Assembly (NCBI GenBank): GCA_001577715.1
Contig: LQAA01000128.1
Location: 1-54,219 of the forward strand
Source of the DNA: Candidatus Adiutrix intracellularis
Lineage (GTDB): Bacteria; Desulfobacterota; Desulfarculia; Adiutricales; Adiutricaceae
Direction of reading: 5' to 3'
Length of the DNA stretch: 54,219 nt
Part shown: positions 19,441 to 29,284 of the stretch, piece after piece
Layout: each line of letters opens with the position of its first letter
How positions within the stretch are numbered: position 1 is the first letter of the stretch
Position numbers and translations under genes: made by a program
Notes under the pieces: generated by a model
The model's database searches: none
What the model saw: only the letters and a program-made list of their open reading frames with translations
What the model was told of the DNA's origin: nothing

Positions 19441-20105
19441 TTAATCAGACTCCAGGGCCAGAGGGAAATTGGTTCGGCGGTAAAAACTAAAGGTTCTTGG
19501 CGGGTGGGGTGGCTAAGGGCTAGAGACCAGGCCCATAGGCCGATAGCTGGCCCGGGCCCAGTAGCAGGGCTGCCGTATTTAGCATCACCTACTATCGGTA
19601 GCCCTAGAGAGGCTAGTTGAGCTCGAATTTGATGTTTTACCCCAGTTTCCAAATCTATTTTCAGAACGGCTCCCGGTCCGGCTTTACGGTCTAACCGCCA
19701 ATTTAAAACAGCTCGAACGCCCTTTTCTTCGGTTCGGGCCCGACGGGTGATTACCCCGTCGCGCACCAGTTCCTGTTCAAGCCGACCGCTGGGAACTGGG
19801 GGTGGGCCATCGACCAGAGCCAGGTAAGTTTTTTTGACTTGGCGTTCGCGGAACTGGCGACTGAGTCGAGCAGCTGCCTTGGAAGTTTTAGCCAGGGCTA
19901 GTACTCCGCCCACGGATAGATCCAGTCGGTGGACCAGACCTACGAAAGCTCGTCCCGGCTTGTAGCGGGCTAGATAGTGTCCAGCCCAGGTTAAGATGTC
20001 CGGCCTTAAGCTACCGCCATCAGGTTGAGCTAGAAAACCCGGCGGCTTTTGAATTATCAATAGATGGTTATCTTCGTATATAATAATTGGATCGCTCATT
20101 TCCAT
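19437..20105 (-). CDS. RluA-family 23S rRNA/tRNA pseudouridine synthase
   Basis: The protein isomerises uridine to pseudouridine in structured RNA. The catalytic motif is FVGLVHRLDLSVGGVLALAK, with the aspartate of HRLD kept. The N-terminal IIIYEDNHLLIIQKPPGFLA and the C-terminal VKHQIRAQLASLGLPIVGD plus KYGSP blocks are typical. It lacks an S4 domain and is about 222 residues, similar to RluA or TruC/RluD catalytic domains, so the target site cannot be told. A longer frame exists from a TTG at 20129. I prefer the ATG at 20105 or 20099, though neither has a clear ribosome site. It is transcribed divergently from rsmG-SPOUT with only 44 bases between the starts. Confidence 0.88.
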   Translation of the reverse strand: MEMSDPIIIYEDNHLLIIQKPPGFLAQPDGGSLRPDILTWAGHYLARYKPGRAFVGLVHRLDLSVGGVLALAKTSKAAARLSRQFRERQVKKTYLALVDGPPPVPSGRLEQELVRDGVITRRARTEEKGVRAVLNWRLDRKAGPGAVLKIDLETGVKHQIRAQLASLGLPIVGDAKYGSPATGPGPAIGLWAWSLALSHPTRQEPLVFTAEPISLWPWSLIK

Positions 20106-20149
20106 ATTATAGCTTTTAAAGTTGGACAAAAAAAGGTTAAAATAAAAAT

Positions 20150-21598
20150 ATGTCCTCCCGCCGGAATTTAGATGAAACTAGAGAAAGCCTCAAGACCGAA
20201 TTTGCGGCCGCGGGTTTAGAACTGTCGGTCGTCGAGATTGATAAGTTTTGGCGGCTTCATAAGCTATTGAAAGCTCGCAATCCTGCCGGAGACCTGACTC
20301 GAATACGTGGGTTTTATAATCTTTTGTACAAACATTACATTGACAGTGCCCAGGTTGCCGAATTTATTGAACCTCAGGGCCTAACTCTGGATCTGGGAAC
20401 GGGGGCGGGGTTTCCGGGTCTGGTCTTGGCTATCCGCCGGCCGCTTTGGCCGCTGCTTCTGGCCGAACCTCGAGGGCGGCGCTTAGCTTTTCTGGAGGAA
20501 GCGGTGGAGATTCTGGGTCTAGCTAAGGTAAAAATATATCCCCACAAAGTCGGACCGCGCTTTGAATTGACTATCGATAATTTGATCACCCGAGACTTTG
20601 AGCCTACAGCGGCTACCCTGGCCCGAGCCGCTCAATTTCTTCCGCCAGGAGGTCGGGTTTTTCTAATGAAGGGGCCGGGGGTTGAGGCGGAACTTAAAAT
20701 TGCGGCCGGGTTGGCCGAGTGGGCAAATTTCGATTTGGAAAGCGATCGGGCCTACCATCTCGGTTCCAGCGGGTTGGCTCGGCGCCTCATTGTTTTTCGT
20801 AAAAAAACTGGTCACCTCCGGCCGGTTGCTCCGCTCCCGTCCTACCTTCTAATAGAAATAGCTAGCCGAGAAAATCTTCGTTACAAAAGTTGGCTCCAAT
20901 CTCTAAATGGCCGAGGTCTCCGGAAGAACAATCAGGTTCTGGTTTCCGGAGCCCGGTTTATTAGGGAAATTCTGGCGGATCATCCGGAGCGTGCAGTTGG
21001 TCTCATCGCCCGGCGGTTGTCGGAAGTGGAAGATTTCGTTATCCCTGCCCGGACTATCGTTTACATCATTCGTCCCGAACTTTTTTCCGTGCTCGACCTC
21101 TTTGCCGCTGGCCCGCCCCTTCTAATTTTAAATCCGCCGGAACTGCCGGCTTGGAACGGCAAATTGGAAGAAGAACTGACTGTCTTTTTACCATTTCAGA
21201 ACCCGGCTAATTTAGGTGCGGCTATTCGTACGGCTGCTGCTTTAGGCGTACGGGTAGTTTTGCTGCGCGAAGCAGCTAGCCCTTGGCATCCCAAAAGTCT
21301 GCGGGCTTCCGGCCCCTCGGTTTTGGCGGCCGATCTGAAACTCGGCCCCGCTCTAGCTGAACTCCAAAATTTTAACTTGCTAGATTTGCTAGCTTTTTCC
21401 CCTCGGGGGCGTGACCTTACGAACGTTGTATGGCCCGACCGGGCCGGATTCGTCTTTGGCCTGGAAGGCCCGGGGATTCCGCCTAGTTGGCCTGAAGAGC
21501 GGCTTTTAGGCATTCCTATGAGAACGGGGGTGGAATCTTTAAACGCGGCTGCAGCTCTGGCCATGGCTTTGGGGGTCTGGCGGGCTCAACGTAGTTAA
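20150..21598 (+). CDS. rsmG: RsmG-SPOUT fusion: two rRNA methyltransferases in one chain
   Basis: Residues 1-220 are RsmG, which makes m7G at 16S position 527: FYNLLYKHYIDSAQVAEFI, the SAM-binding LDLGTGAGFPGLVLAIRR, FLMKGPGVEAEL, and LGSSGLARRLIVFRKK, where the RsmG domain ends. Residues 225-482 form a SpoU/TrmH (SPOUT) 2'-O-methyltransferase: ASRENLRYKSWLQSL at its start, NPANLGAAIRTAAALG (motif 1), FVFGLEGPGIP (motif 2) and IPMRTGVESLNAAAALAMAL (motif 3). Both halves look complete, and no plausible start codon with a ribosome site lies at the junction. RsmG and TrmH-type proteins are normally separate. The RNA site of the second half is unknown. The gene is intact, and decayed DNA follows it. 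Confidence 0.9.
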   Translation: MSSRRNLDETRESLKTEFAAAGLELSVVEIDKFWRLHKLLKARNPAGDLTRIRGFYNLLYKHYIDSAQVAEFIEPQGLTLDLGTGAGFPGLVLAIRRPLWPLLLAEPRGRRLAFLEEAVEILGLAKVKIYPHKVGPRFELTIDNLITRDFEPTAATLARAAQFLPPGGRVFLMKGPGVEAELKIAAGLAEWANFDLESDRAYHLGSSGLARRLIVFRKKTGHLRPVAPLPSYLLIEIASRENLRYKSWLQSLNGRGLRKNNQVLVSGARFIREILADHPERAVGLIARRLSEVEDFVIPARTIVYIIRPELFSVLDLFAAGPPLLILNPPELPAWNGKLEEELTVFLPFQNPANLGAAIRTAAALGVRVVLLREAASPWHPKSLRASGPSVLAADLKLGPALAELQNFNLLDLLAFSPRGRDLTNVVWPDRAGFVFGLEGPGIPPSWPEERLLGIPMRTGVESLNAAAALAMALGVWRAQRS

Positions 21599-21829
21599 GG
21601 TGAGCTAGCGCGCTGAAGTTTTATCATCGAAGATAAATAATAACTTGTTATTACCTTAATATAGAGCATAGATAACGTTAAAATAGCGGGCGGTTAAATA
21701 GGGGCCGTCGCCGGCTTTAACTAGATCCAGTTCATTAGTTATTTGTAGATTGGGCCAGAATTAGGGCCGGTATAGAAAAACTTTCCTAAGTGTATAAGCG
21801 AGTGGTCTGCTTATCCCTATAAGGGGTTG
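21599..21829. other. Decayed DNA after rsmG-SPOUT
   Basis: No terminator is obvious. A minus-strand frame near 21680-21760 reads DLVKAGDGPYLTARYFNVIY before a stop, probably a scrap of a lost gene that I cannot name. Confidence 0.35.
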
Positions 21830-22360
21830 GTACGGCAAACGCTTAAGGGTTGCGCTGAATGATTTGTCAAGTACGCCATGTTCACAGGCTTGCCCCTAAA
21901 GGGGGTATTCCTTTTTGTCTTTGTTTATTGACTCATCCGTAGATGAGACAATGTATTCCTTCAGGGTTAGTTGGTTAACCGTTAGGTCTTTCTATAGTTG
22001 GCTCCTGATGTATGTTACTATTATTTTAGTATTCTTACTTACTGTATTCACACAATACCTATGACACTAGAAGAGTCTGTTGCCATAATTGTATTTTTAG
22101 GTTGGTATGCCTATTAAATATTAGTAGTAAGCTTTTATTCTTTGGATAACCTATTGCCTCCGATATAGTGCATTTTAGTAGTATCCTTACAAATATGTTG
22201 AATATAACCAGGTTGGCATTCAGCCTCTATTATTTTCAAACCTTTCCTCCTAAACAATTCACGCAATATTTTGACTACATTGACTTTGAGCTTCTTATAA
22301 ACCACCTACTCATGGTACTTCGAGGTAAATATTATATTATACTTACATTCTTGTTTCGGT
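21830..22360 (-). mobile_element. Degenerate IS200/IS605-family element
   Basis: The DNA is parallel to the remnant at 35.1-35.8 kb (for example GTTCACAGGCTTGCCCCTAA against GTTCACAAGCTTGCCCCTAA). On the minus strand it carries broken TnpA blocks. The 64-codon plus-strand frame at 22168 is a shadow of this. It is inactive. Confidence 0.65.
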
Positions 22361-23129
22361 AATCGTTTATAGGATGTATTTTTTTTGCAGGTGAAGGGTT
22401 ATAAGTTGAGTAGTGAAGAATATAATTGCTTTGTATAGGAAAAAAAGTTGATAGTCTAGCGCAAAAATTAGGAAAGGGAGTATCCCCTCATGGTGTACAA
22501 GTGGCATTAATTATTTAGATGTGTTCTAATTAGTTACGCCTGGTTTTGCAACGAGTTCCATGGGTGACGGTCCTTTCTATAGAATCATAAAATGGATGGT
22601 CTGTTCGGTTAAGTTATTAGTAGCCTTAATCTCTGGGTTGGCGATGAAGCGTATGTACGAGTCACTATTTTTGCGGAAACGCCTGGTCAAGTTCTTAACT
22701 TCTTTTACTGCTAGAGTTTTGAGGCCTCGTTTCTTAGGTGTCCTTTGCATTTTTACAATTTATCGTGGATAGTTGTATCGGCTTTCGTTCTAAACCAATA
22801 ATAAAGCTAAAAAAGGTGCCGCAATCGTCTTAGAGGGTTTAATCCATAACTTCGGGCTTCCGGAGTCTATTTTTTTGATAAAGTCGTAGATCTCTAATGA
22901 AATAAGCTAGATAACATTGAGCTTAGATTGGGTAGTCTTTTAAATACTTGTAATGGGCTGAATAGAAATCACAGTTGAGTAATCTGGTAAATCTTTTCCC
23001 AAAACTGAGTGGAGAACCTTTAACGATTGATTGACTAATATTTTGAACACCTGAAGAAAGTAGCCCGGAAAATCTAGGTTTAAAAATAATAACTATTTTC
23101 TTTGCTTCCGGTCTTATCTATATTCAGTT

Positions 23130-24565
23130 GGTCCTTAAAGGTATATTAATTAACCTTTAATTGATTGACCGTATTAATTATAGTATAGTTTCGACCATAT
23201 AGTTTGGGATTTACTTTAAAATCTGGTTAAAATATACTATTCGTTGAAGGATGTATGCGGATACCAATATCACAATTAGGGCAAGGTGTTCTGCTCAAGA
23301 GAGATTTATTAGAGAAAAACAATCTCCGAGATACTTACTTACAACTAGTTAGAAAAGTACTCTTGAAGCTCTTAGAATAAGAGCTTCAAGAGTACTAGTT
23401 TGACCAAGGACATTCAGCCAAAATATTTATTTAATGTTTGAGTTATTAATCATAAAATAACTTGAATATTTAAGTAATAATTAAATTATTTAAGGGTGGA
23501 TGTGTAATCCTCGATTTAAATATTTTTATGAAGAGACAACTTTTTGATAGGTTACACCTTGCGCGTTATTTGATTTGATTCATTTTTGTCAACGTAGTAG
23601 AGTTAAAGGAGTAGAGAAAAATTTCAAAATTTTTATTCTATTGCACTAGGAAAAGGAGTTTGAGAAAAAAGTTTCCTTCGGCAACACCGTTTAAGAAAAA
23701 AATATTAGCTTTCTAATTGATCTTAAGTTGTAAATAAAGGTGATAACTCGCTTTTGGAAGATAGCATCAGTTATAAGTCTTTTTTACGCCGTAGTTACAA
23801 AAAAATAGATAAAAAAGCATCTGAACGATTAATTTCTGCAGAAGCCCAAAAAAATAAAGAAGTAAAGAGAGTCGAGAGTTACTTTAAGACTATTGTCTTG
23901 ATCTTGTTTCGTAAAGCTAAGCGAAAAAATTAGCGGTTAAATTAGAGGGTTACCAAAGCAAAAAGGTAAAAACAAAATTTACAGTATATACGAGCCGAAG
24001 ATAATCCGTATAACTAGGGGTAAAAAGCACAAGGAAGGTGAGTTTGGTTTGAAAGTTTTAATAGCGGTGACTAAGACTCATGGTATGATTATAATTATCA
24101 AAAAATTTGACTAAACTCTCTACAATGGCGATATACTTAACGATATAATTCAATAAATAGCTAGGATTTTAAACTATAAACCAGATTTAGAAATTTATAA
24201 TTTAGCTTATTAAGGCTGCAAAATAATTAAAGGGGTTTAAATATTAATACCAGAGAATCGAGGTTAAAAAATCAGCGAATCTAAAGAATAAAAAAACAGA
24301 AAATACAATAAGTGACGTAGTGCAATAGAACTAGTTAGTGGGCATTTTAATTCAAAAAATTGAATGTTTCGAAATTTCCTGAAATAAACTCTGGGAACTG
24401 AGCTTAATATTCTTATGGCCGTTTGCCGCTTTTAACTTCATAAAATATATGTGGAAAGCGATACTTTATTCGTAGTTAATGATTTTGAGACTTTTGACTA
24501 TGTTTTATGCTAGTAGAACCCATAACGTTTGAGTTAATACCTGTTTTAAAAACTGTTTAAGAACC
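23130..24565 (+). mobile_element. Degenerate IS5-family element nested in IS66 copy C
   Basis: The ends carry imperfect inverted repeats, GGTCCTTAAA at 23130 and TTTAAGAACC at 24556 (9 of 10 match). On the plus strand the transposase can be read in pieces: KKIDKKASERLISAEAQKN, then EPKIIRITRGKKHKEGEFGL, matching the IS5-type 'EPxVxCIxKGKxHKxYEFG' block, and later SAIELVSGHF, like 'SAIEPVIGHxK'. There are many stops. It inserted after the IS66 copy and then died too. Confidence 0.65.
23356..23396. repeat. Perfect 19-bp inverted repeat with 3-base loop
   Basis: AGTACTCTTGAAGCTCTTA (23356-23374) is followed by GAA and its exact reverse complement (23378-23396). No T run follows on either strand. 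It lies inside the dead IS5-type element, upstream of the transposase remains. Confidence 0.9.
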
Positions 24566-25260
24566 TACTATTTAACAAGGGCTGTTCGAGTAAAATATCC
24601 ACGACTTCTTCATAAAGAGTCTTCAAGGCAGCGGAGACTTTCTTTAAGGTATTGATTATTTCTCCATGATCGACAGAGTATTCTAATACTTCAGCTACAA
24701 GAGATTGCAAAGATGAGTACGAAGTATGGGTTTTACCTTTTAAAAAAGCCAGACAGATAGTTAAATCTGGGTTTATCAATCTAGTGCCAATGACTTCAGA
24801 TGATGTTTAACCATGATAAGTCTCTTCACAACTTGTTGCTGTATGATGTCTCCATCCGGTTTGGTAATTAATTTTCTAGAGCAACTGCAGGGTTTTAACT
24901 TTAAGGTAAAGATCTTAATTTTATTAAATTATTTAGGGATAAAAGGTTTATGGAAATGGGGCTTATGTACTAGTTTACATTTCGACTTCACGTTTTTTAG
25001 CGTGCTTTTTTATTGATGGGGATTGGTAATATCAGACGCTGGTGACTTTAATGAGGTGCTGAAAATCTTTTTGGTTATAGCTGATTTAGTTTTTAATTCG
25101 GTAATTTTATCCCACAAGATAGCACTCTCTGTTTATAGTAGAGTATTTTATCACGTAAAATTTCAAGCGTACATTCCAGTTCATTCGTATGCTGGAGAGC
25201 TTGGAATACCATATCTTGTGGATTGCTTAATTTAATGATTACAATATAGCATACTTATCT

Positions 25261-25980
25261 ATTATTAAGTTTTTTTAGCTAAATGTGACGCTTATAAAAT
25301 GGTTGCCACCGGATAAAGCTTCTCTCTAGAAGGTGCGTTATTTTTTGTTCTTACATCCGAAGGAGATGGAGAAGATGCTCCTATTTCGGATTAGGACGAT
25401 AAAATTATCTACTGCTAGAATAGTCAGTACCTATACCAGAAAATTCTGAAGAATTTCACGCGGGGTCATAAGAATCACTTTGCGGATATCAAAAAACAAC
25501 TGGTGGCGGGCGAATATTAGACTGCCTATCGACTGGCTTATATTTTGAAAAGTTTAGTCACTTTAAGTTAGTGTTAAAAGGCTATGGTGGATGATGCTCG
25601 TTATTAAAATGGTGCTGACCAATGGTGGCCACAGCGTTTTAGACAGTCAAATCGAGAGAAATAGTAGATCTAAAATCGAGTCTAATCTTGAAGGAACTGG
25701 CGCCCCTAATTTCTGAACTCCTCAGCGATCCTAGGAAAAAAAGACGCGTTGGAGACAGAAATAACGCTGATCCTTTTGGAGACTCTAGAGCCTCTGCTTT
25801 CCTTTGTGTGGTGGTCAGTGCTTTAGTCTGCTAGATAAAGTTAGGAATATGCTTTCCACGTTCGGCGTAGACTACGATGGGTTCGTAGCTTGGATTAATA
25901 ATTTGGATTTTATCGGCGCGCTAGAGGCTTTATTTATCTTTAGGTAAGTTATTTTAAAGGTAAGAAAATTTCAATAAGAC
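25261..25980 (+). pseudogene. Remnant of a two-component hybrid kinase Hpt domain
   Basis: Across stops, about 25440-25720 reads as an Hpt-like helix bundle: FHAGS, KKQLVAGEY-like and TAYRLAYILKSL-like pieces, where Hpt domains carry 'RxxHxLKG' around the phosphorylated His, and then KSSLILKELAPLISELLSD. Near 25870-25940 another piece reads VDYDGFVAWINNLDFIGALE, like the tail of such domains. The upstream kinase part is missing, probably removed by the IS66/IS5 insertions. The domain call is by eye and needs profile search. There is no intact partner nearby. Confidence 0.4.
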
Positions 25981-26029
25981 GGAAGTGAGCTAGCGGCGAT
26001 CATTGGAATCGGGGTTAAGTTTAGAATTT

Positions 26030-27421
26030 TTATCCGTTCGTCACCCTGGTTAAAGTGATTTGGTAGACAATATGGCCGCGTTGAATAGCTATAAGCACAG
26101 CGTTTTGAAAGCGGCTTTCTAGTACGGCGCGGGCCAGGTCAGACTGATTCGTTAGATCTCGACCCCCGAAAGTTAACAGAAAGTCGCCTTCGTGTAAACC
26201 TAGCCCGGCGGCAGGGGAATGGTCTGGTGGGCTCTCCAGGCTCAGTCGGCCTTGGATTTCTCTAGTTTTAATACCGTAAACGTGGCTGGCTAGTTTTAGG
26301 GCCTCAGCCTCGGTGAACTGGCGGGGTGTAAGGGTCAGGCGAAGACTTTGGTTATTCCGATTAACTTCTGCCGTTACTCTTTGGCCGGGTTTAAGGCTAG
26401 ATAGGATCATTTCATAGTCGGCCAGCGTTGCCGTGGGTGAACCGTCGAGACTCAGCAGTAAATCGCCTTTTTTCAGGCCGCTCGCCGCCGCCGGCCCGCC
26501 GTTTTCCAGAGCGGTGATAAGACAGGCGGGTTCACCCTGGTCGGGATGGCCGGGTTCAACCAGTTCTAGTCCTAAGTCTAAATCGGCTCCAGAGTTGCCG
26601 CGTAGTAGCCGGGCTGCGATACGGCGTACTTTATCTGATGGGATGGCGAAGCCTAGACCCTCTCCGCGTTCCAGAATAGCGGTATTGATGCCGATAATTT
26701 CGCCGTTTATGTTGAGTAGCGGTCCTCCGGAATTGCCGGGGTTGATAGAGGCGTCGGTCTGGATGAGGTCTTTGAGGGATTCATTTCTGCCAACCCCGGG
26801 GACGGTGCGTCCGACGGCGCTGACTACGCCGGTAGTGGCGGTGTGGGTAAGGCCGAAGGGGTTGCCAATGGCGATGACAGTTTCGCCGATCATAAGGTTG
26901 CTGCTATCACCTAAGACTAACTGAGGTAGATTTTTTTTAGTTTTGACCTGCAGCATCGCTAGATCGTAGCGTGGATCCGCGCCTAGAACTGTAGCTGCTA
27001 ATTCCCGACTATCGCTCATAGTAATCTTAATTTGGGCCGCTCCCCGCACAACATGTTCATTAGTCACTATCAGCCCCCGGGCGCCGTCGATAATGACCCC
27101 TGAACCTAAGGTGGTGCCTTGTCTAGCTTGGGGTGCCCACATATCGCTGAAAAAGTGGTCGAAAAATTCATCGTGGAAGGGAGAGCGGGGAAATGGTGAG
27201 CCTCTCTGGACTAGTACTTGGGCATAAACGCTAACTATCGCTGGACGGGCTTTTTCAATAGCCGTAACTATGGGTGTGCGTCGTCCGGCCGTTCCGGTTA
27301 GGCTAGGGTTGAGGGGATCAAAGGCTGGGTTGAATGGATTTCCGGCGTTGGCTGCTCTGGATAATAGTAAAAGTAGGGGTAGAAAAAGAGCGCCAGATTG
27401 GTAGATTTTTTTTAGGGACAT
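26030..27421 (-). CDS. degP: Periplasmic serine protease DegP/HtrA with two PDZ domains
   Basis: A periplasmic protease and chaperone for misfolded envelope proteins. Residues 1-26 form a signal peptide (FLPLLLLLSRAANAG). The trypsin-like domain (about 45-265) has the full triad: TNEHVVRG (His), DPRYDLAMLQV (Asp), and INPGNSGGPLLN (Ser). Two PDZ domains follow at about 275-360 (GGPAAASGLKKGDLLLSLDG) and 370-460 (SPAAGLGLHEGDFLLTFGG). At 463 residues it has the normal length. It overlaps the end of htpX by 10 bases, so the two envelope-quality proteases are coupled. No terminator was found after it. The frame is intact. Confidence 0.95.
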   Translation of the reverse strand: MSLKKIYQSGALFLPLLLLLSRAANAGNPFNPAFDPLNPSLTGTAGRRTPIVTAIEKARPAIVSVYAQVLVQRGSPFPRSPFHDEFFDHFFSDMWAPQARQGTTLGSGVIIDGARGLIVTNEHVVRGAAQIKITMSDSRELAATVLGADPRYDLAMLQVKTKKNLPQLVLGDSSNLMIGETVIAIGNPFGLTHTATTGVVSAVGRTVPGVGRNESLKDLIQTDASINPGNSGGPLLNINGEIIGINTAILERGEGLGFAIPSDKVRRIAARLLRGNSGADLDLGLELVEPGHPDQGEPACLITALENGGPAAASGLKKGDLLLSLDGSPTATLADYEMILSSLKPGQRVTAEVNRNNQSLRLTLTPRQFTEAEALKLASHVYGIKTREIQGRLSLESPPDHSPAAGLGLHEGDFLLTFGGRDLTNQSDLARAVLESRFQNAVLIAIQRGHIVYQITLTRVTNG

Positions 27422-28260
27422 AATATTTGACTATTTAAGCGGGCTATGCGTTCTTTTAGAGGCGGATGGGTAGCGAAAAGATTACTTAGCGAACGCCGAT
27501 TTAAAGGGTTAACTATAAATATATGGGCGGTGGCGGGCGAAACGGTTTGAGGGTGGTCTTGATAGTGACCTAGTTTATTCAGGGCCGAGGCTAGGCCTGT
27601 GGGTGTGCCAACGATACTGGCCCCGCCGTCGTCGGCTAGATATTCCCGCGAGCGGGAAATAGCCGTCTGAATGAGTAGAGCGGCGAGGGGAGTTAGAAAA
27701 GCTATCAGGAGGGCGGCGATGGGGTTGTTGTGTTTATCGTTGTGGGGGCGGTGGCTAAGATATATGAAATTAAATTTGGCTAGGTTGGCTAGAAGCATGA
27801 TAGTTCCGGCCATAACTGCGGCCATCGAGCCGATTAAGATATCGCGATTTTTGATGTGGGTTAATTCATGTCCCAGTACTCCGGCTAGTTCTTCCTGGTT
27901 CATCAGGGATAGGAGTCCTGTGGTTACGGCTACCACTGCCTGTATGGAGTTTCGGCCGGTGGCAAAGGCGTTGGGGGTAGGATCGTTCACTATAGCTACT
28001 CGAGGCTGAGGCAGGTTTGCTCTCTTCGCCAGATAACTTACCAGGGCGACTAGTTCCGGGGCTTCGCCCGGTTTCAATATTCTGGCTCTAGTCTGGGTCA
28101 GAACCAGGTCGGCGGAAAACCACCAGGTTAGGAAGTTGAACCCCAGAGCTAGCGCAGAAGCTATTTTAAGCCCCTGATTACCACCTAGGAGCATTCCGAA
28201 CAAGATAATCATCAGAGTCATTAGACTCAGAAGCAGCGCGGTTTTAAAGTGGTTAGACAT
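27412..28260 (-). CDS. htpX: Membrane zinc protease HtpX (M48)
   Basis: HtpX degrades damaged inner-membrane proteins. Two N-terminal membrane helices (about 7-25 and 28-50) precede the M48 catalytic domain. That domain has VLGHELTHIKNRDI (HEXXH zinc motif), a second pair of hydrophobic stretches (MAAVMAGTIMLLANLAKF and IAALLIAFLTPLAALLIQ), and SREYLADDGGA with the third zinc ligand. THPPLKERIARL at the C-terminus is typical. The length, 282 aa, matches the family (about 285-290). The gene lies 15 bases after the MBL-fold gene and overlaps degP, giving a three-gene operon. A second M48 gene in this window (43.9-45.1 kb) is dead, so this may be the only one left here. Confidence 0.95.
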   Translation of the reverse strand: MSNHFKTALLLSLMTLMIILFGMLLGGNQGLKIASALALGFNFLTWWFSADLVLTQTRARILKPGEAPELVALVSYLAKRANLPQPRVAIVNDPTPNAFATGRNSIQAVVAVTTGLLSLMNQEELAGVLGHELTHIKNRDILIGSMAAVMAGTIMLLANLAKFNFIYLSHRPHNDKHNNPIAALLIAFLTPLAALLIQTAISRSREYLADDGGASIVGTPTGLASALNKLGHYQDHPQTVSPATAHIFIVNPLNRRSLSNLFATHPPLKERIARLNSQILCP

Positions 28261-28275
28261 TTTTGGGGCAGGTGT

Positions 28276-28935
28276 TCAAAAATAAGCGTGAACCGCTTTG
28301 AAATTAGCCGCTACTTGTTCTGCACCGAGTATGGCTGGGCCGTGGCCGGGGAGTAGTAGTTCCACTTTGGGTAATTCTGAAAGCTTTTGGATGCTGGTGG
28401 TTAGGGCCGAGTGGTCGCCGCCGGGGAAGTCGGTTCGTCCGACTGAGCGACCGAAGATAACATCACCGGTTATAAGTACTTTCGCTTCTGGCCAGTGAAG
28501 ACAAAGGCTGCCAGGAGTATGGCCGGGGCAAAGATAAAGCTGCAGGGTCTTGTCACCTAAAAGTAAGGGACCTGGCGTAAGAAGACGACCGATGGATCCT
28601 TTAGGGTTATCTAGACCCATCCAGGGGAAAAAATCTCGCCCTGGCCCGTTTAGGAACTCAGCCTCAATCGAACTAAGACTCTGGATAGCCCCGTAGTCAA
28701 ATTCTAGAATTTCACCGGCCTCCATGTGATCGGGATGGCAATGGGTGTGAATAATCAGGGTTAGATCTTGGGGGTTTAAGCCGTCTTCTTCAATCTGGCG
28801 TTTTAGGTTCGGCCATAGATGCTTATGTCCTGGATCGATCAGCACCTTTTCCGGACCATCAATAATGATAGAGTTGCAGTTGTTTTCCTGGGGCGAAGTG
28901 AAGGGGTAAAAATAAACCAACGGCGCTACTTGCAT
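28276..28935 (-). CDS. Metallo-beta-lactamase-fold hydrolase, glyoxalase II-like
   Basis: A 219-residue cytosolic MBL-fold enzyme. The metal ligands are visible: IIHTHCHPDHMEAGEIL (HxHxDH), LCPGHTPGSLCLHW (His), LITGDVIFGRSVGRTDFPGG (Asp) and LLPGHGPAI (His). The 'GRTDFPGGD' segment is typical of the YcbL/glyoxalase II-like group that hydrolyses thioesters. The true substrate cannot be told. It is the first gene of the operon with htpX and degP. AAAGAGAG lies before the ATG. Confidence 0.88.
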   Translation of the reverse strand: MQVAPLVYFYPFTSPQENNCNSIIIDGPEKVLIDPGHKHLWPNLKRQIEEDGLNPQDLTLIIHTHCHPDHMEAGEILEFDYGAIQSLSSIEAEFLNGPGRDFFPWMGLDNPKGSIGRLLTPGPLLLGDKTLQLYLCPGHTPGSLCLHWPEAKVLITGDVIFGRSVGRTDFPGGDHSALTTSIQKLSELPKVELLLPGHGPAILGAEQVAANFKAVHAYF

Positions 28936-29284
28936 GATCCTTAACTCTCTTTAGAAAATTAATTCTGTTTAATAAAATAAGTCATTTTATGCTCCTAGTC
29001 AAGAGCAGCCTAGAAAAGTTGTCGTGATACTATTGAAATCTTGTTATTTAATCCTAAATACACTGCTTCTTAGCAGTAACTTTGTGGTTCTGTTTGAGGC
29101 AACAGATATGTAAGAAACGGGGCTGGGTTAAAAAATTATTTGCAGTTTGTTTAACCTGAAGTTTTACAAGTAAAAGTGCAATAAAATATTAATATTACGA
29201 TAATAGAATAATATTAATATAGTAAAAATATAATTATGTAAATATTGTTCTTTAATTAACATATTAATATTAATCAGTTATTAT
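28936..29284. other. AT-rich region upstream of the MBL-htpX-degP operon
   Basis: The operon promoter should lie near 28940-29000 on the minus strand. From 29160 on the DNA is extremely AT-rich (repeated ATATTAATATT words) and adjoins the IS1634 remnant, so it may be the element's end. No gene is seen. Confidence 0.4.

Larger units (their letters stand above)
22380..25260 (-). mobile_element. Degenerate IS66-family element, copy C, split by an IS5-type element
   Basis: The N-terminal half of TnpC is read on the minus strand from 25260 to 24566 (KSPASDITNPHQ block, then the 77-codon piece at 24779-24546, which parallels the 69-codon piece of copy A). The C-terminal half continues from 23130 to 22380. 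The break falls at the same place in both halves, inside a sequence that is continuous in copy A, so an element of 1.4 kb inserted here. Confidence 0.72.

Noticed and set aside
20106-20149. A short gene or regulatory RNA between the divergent RluA-type and rsmG starts
   Set aside because: The gap is only 44 bases and can hold no more than the overlapping promoters.
22560-22772. A 70-codon plus-strand frame, similar to one at 30548-30778
   Set aside because: The similarity comes from IS66 C-terminal sequence on the minus strand at both places, not from a shared small protein.
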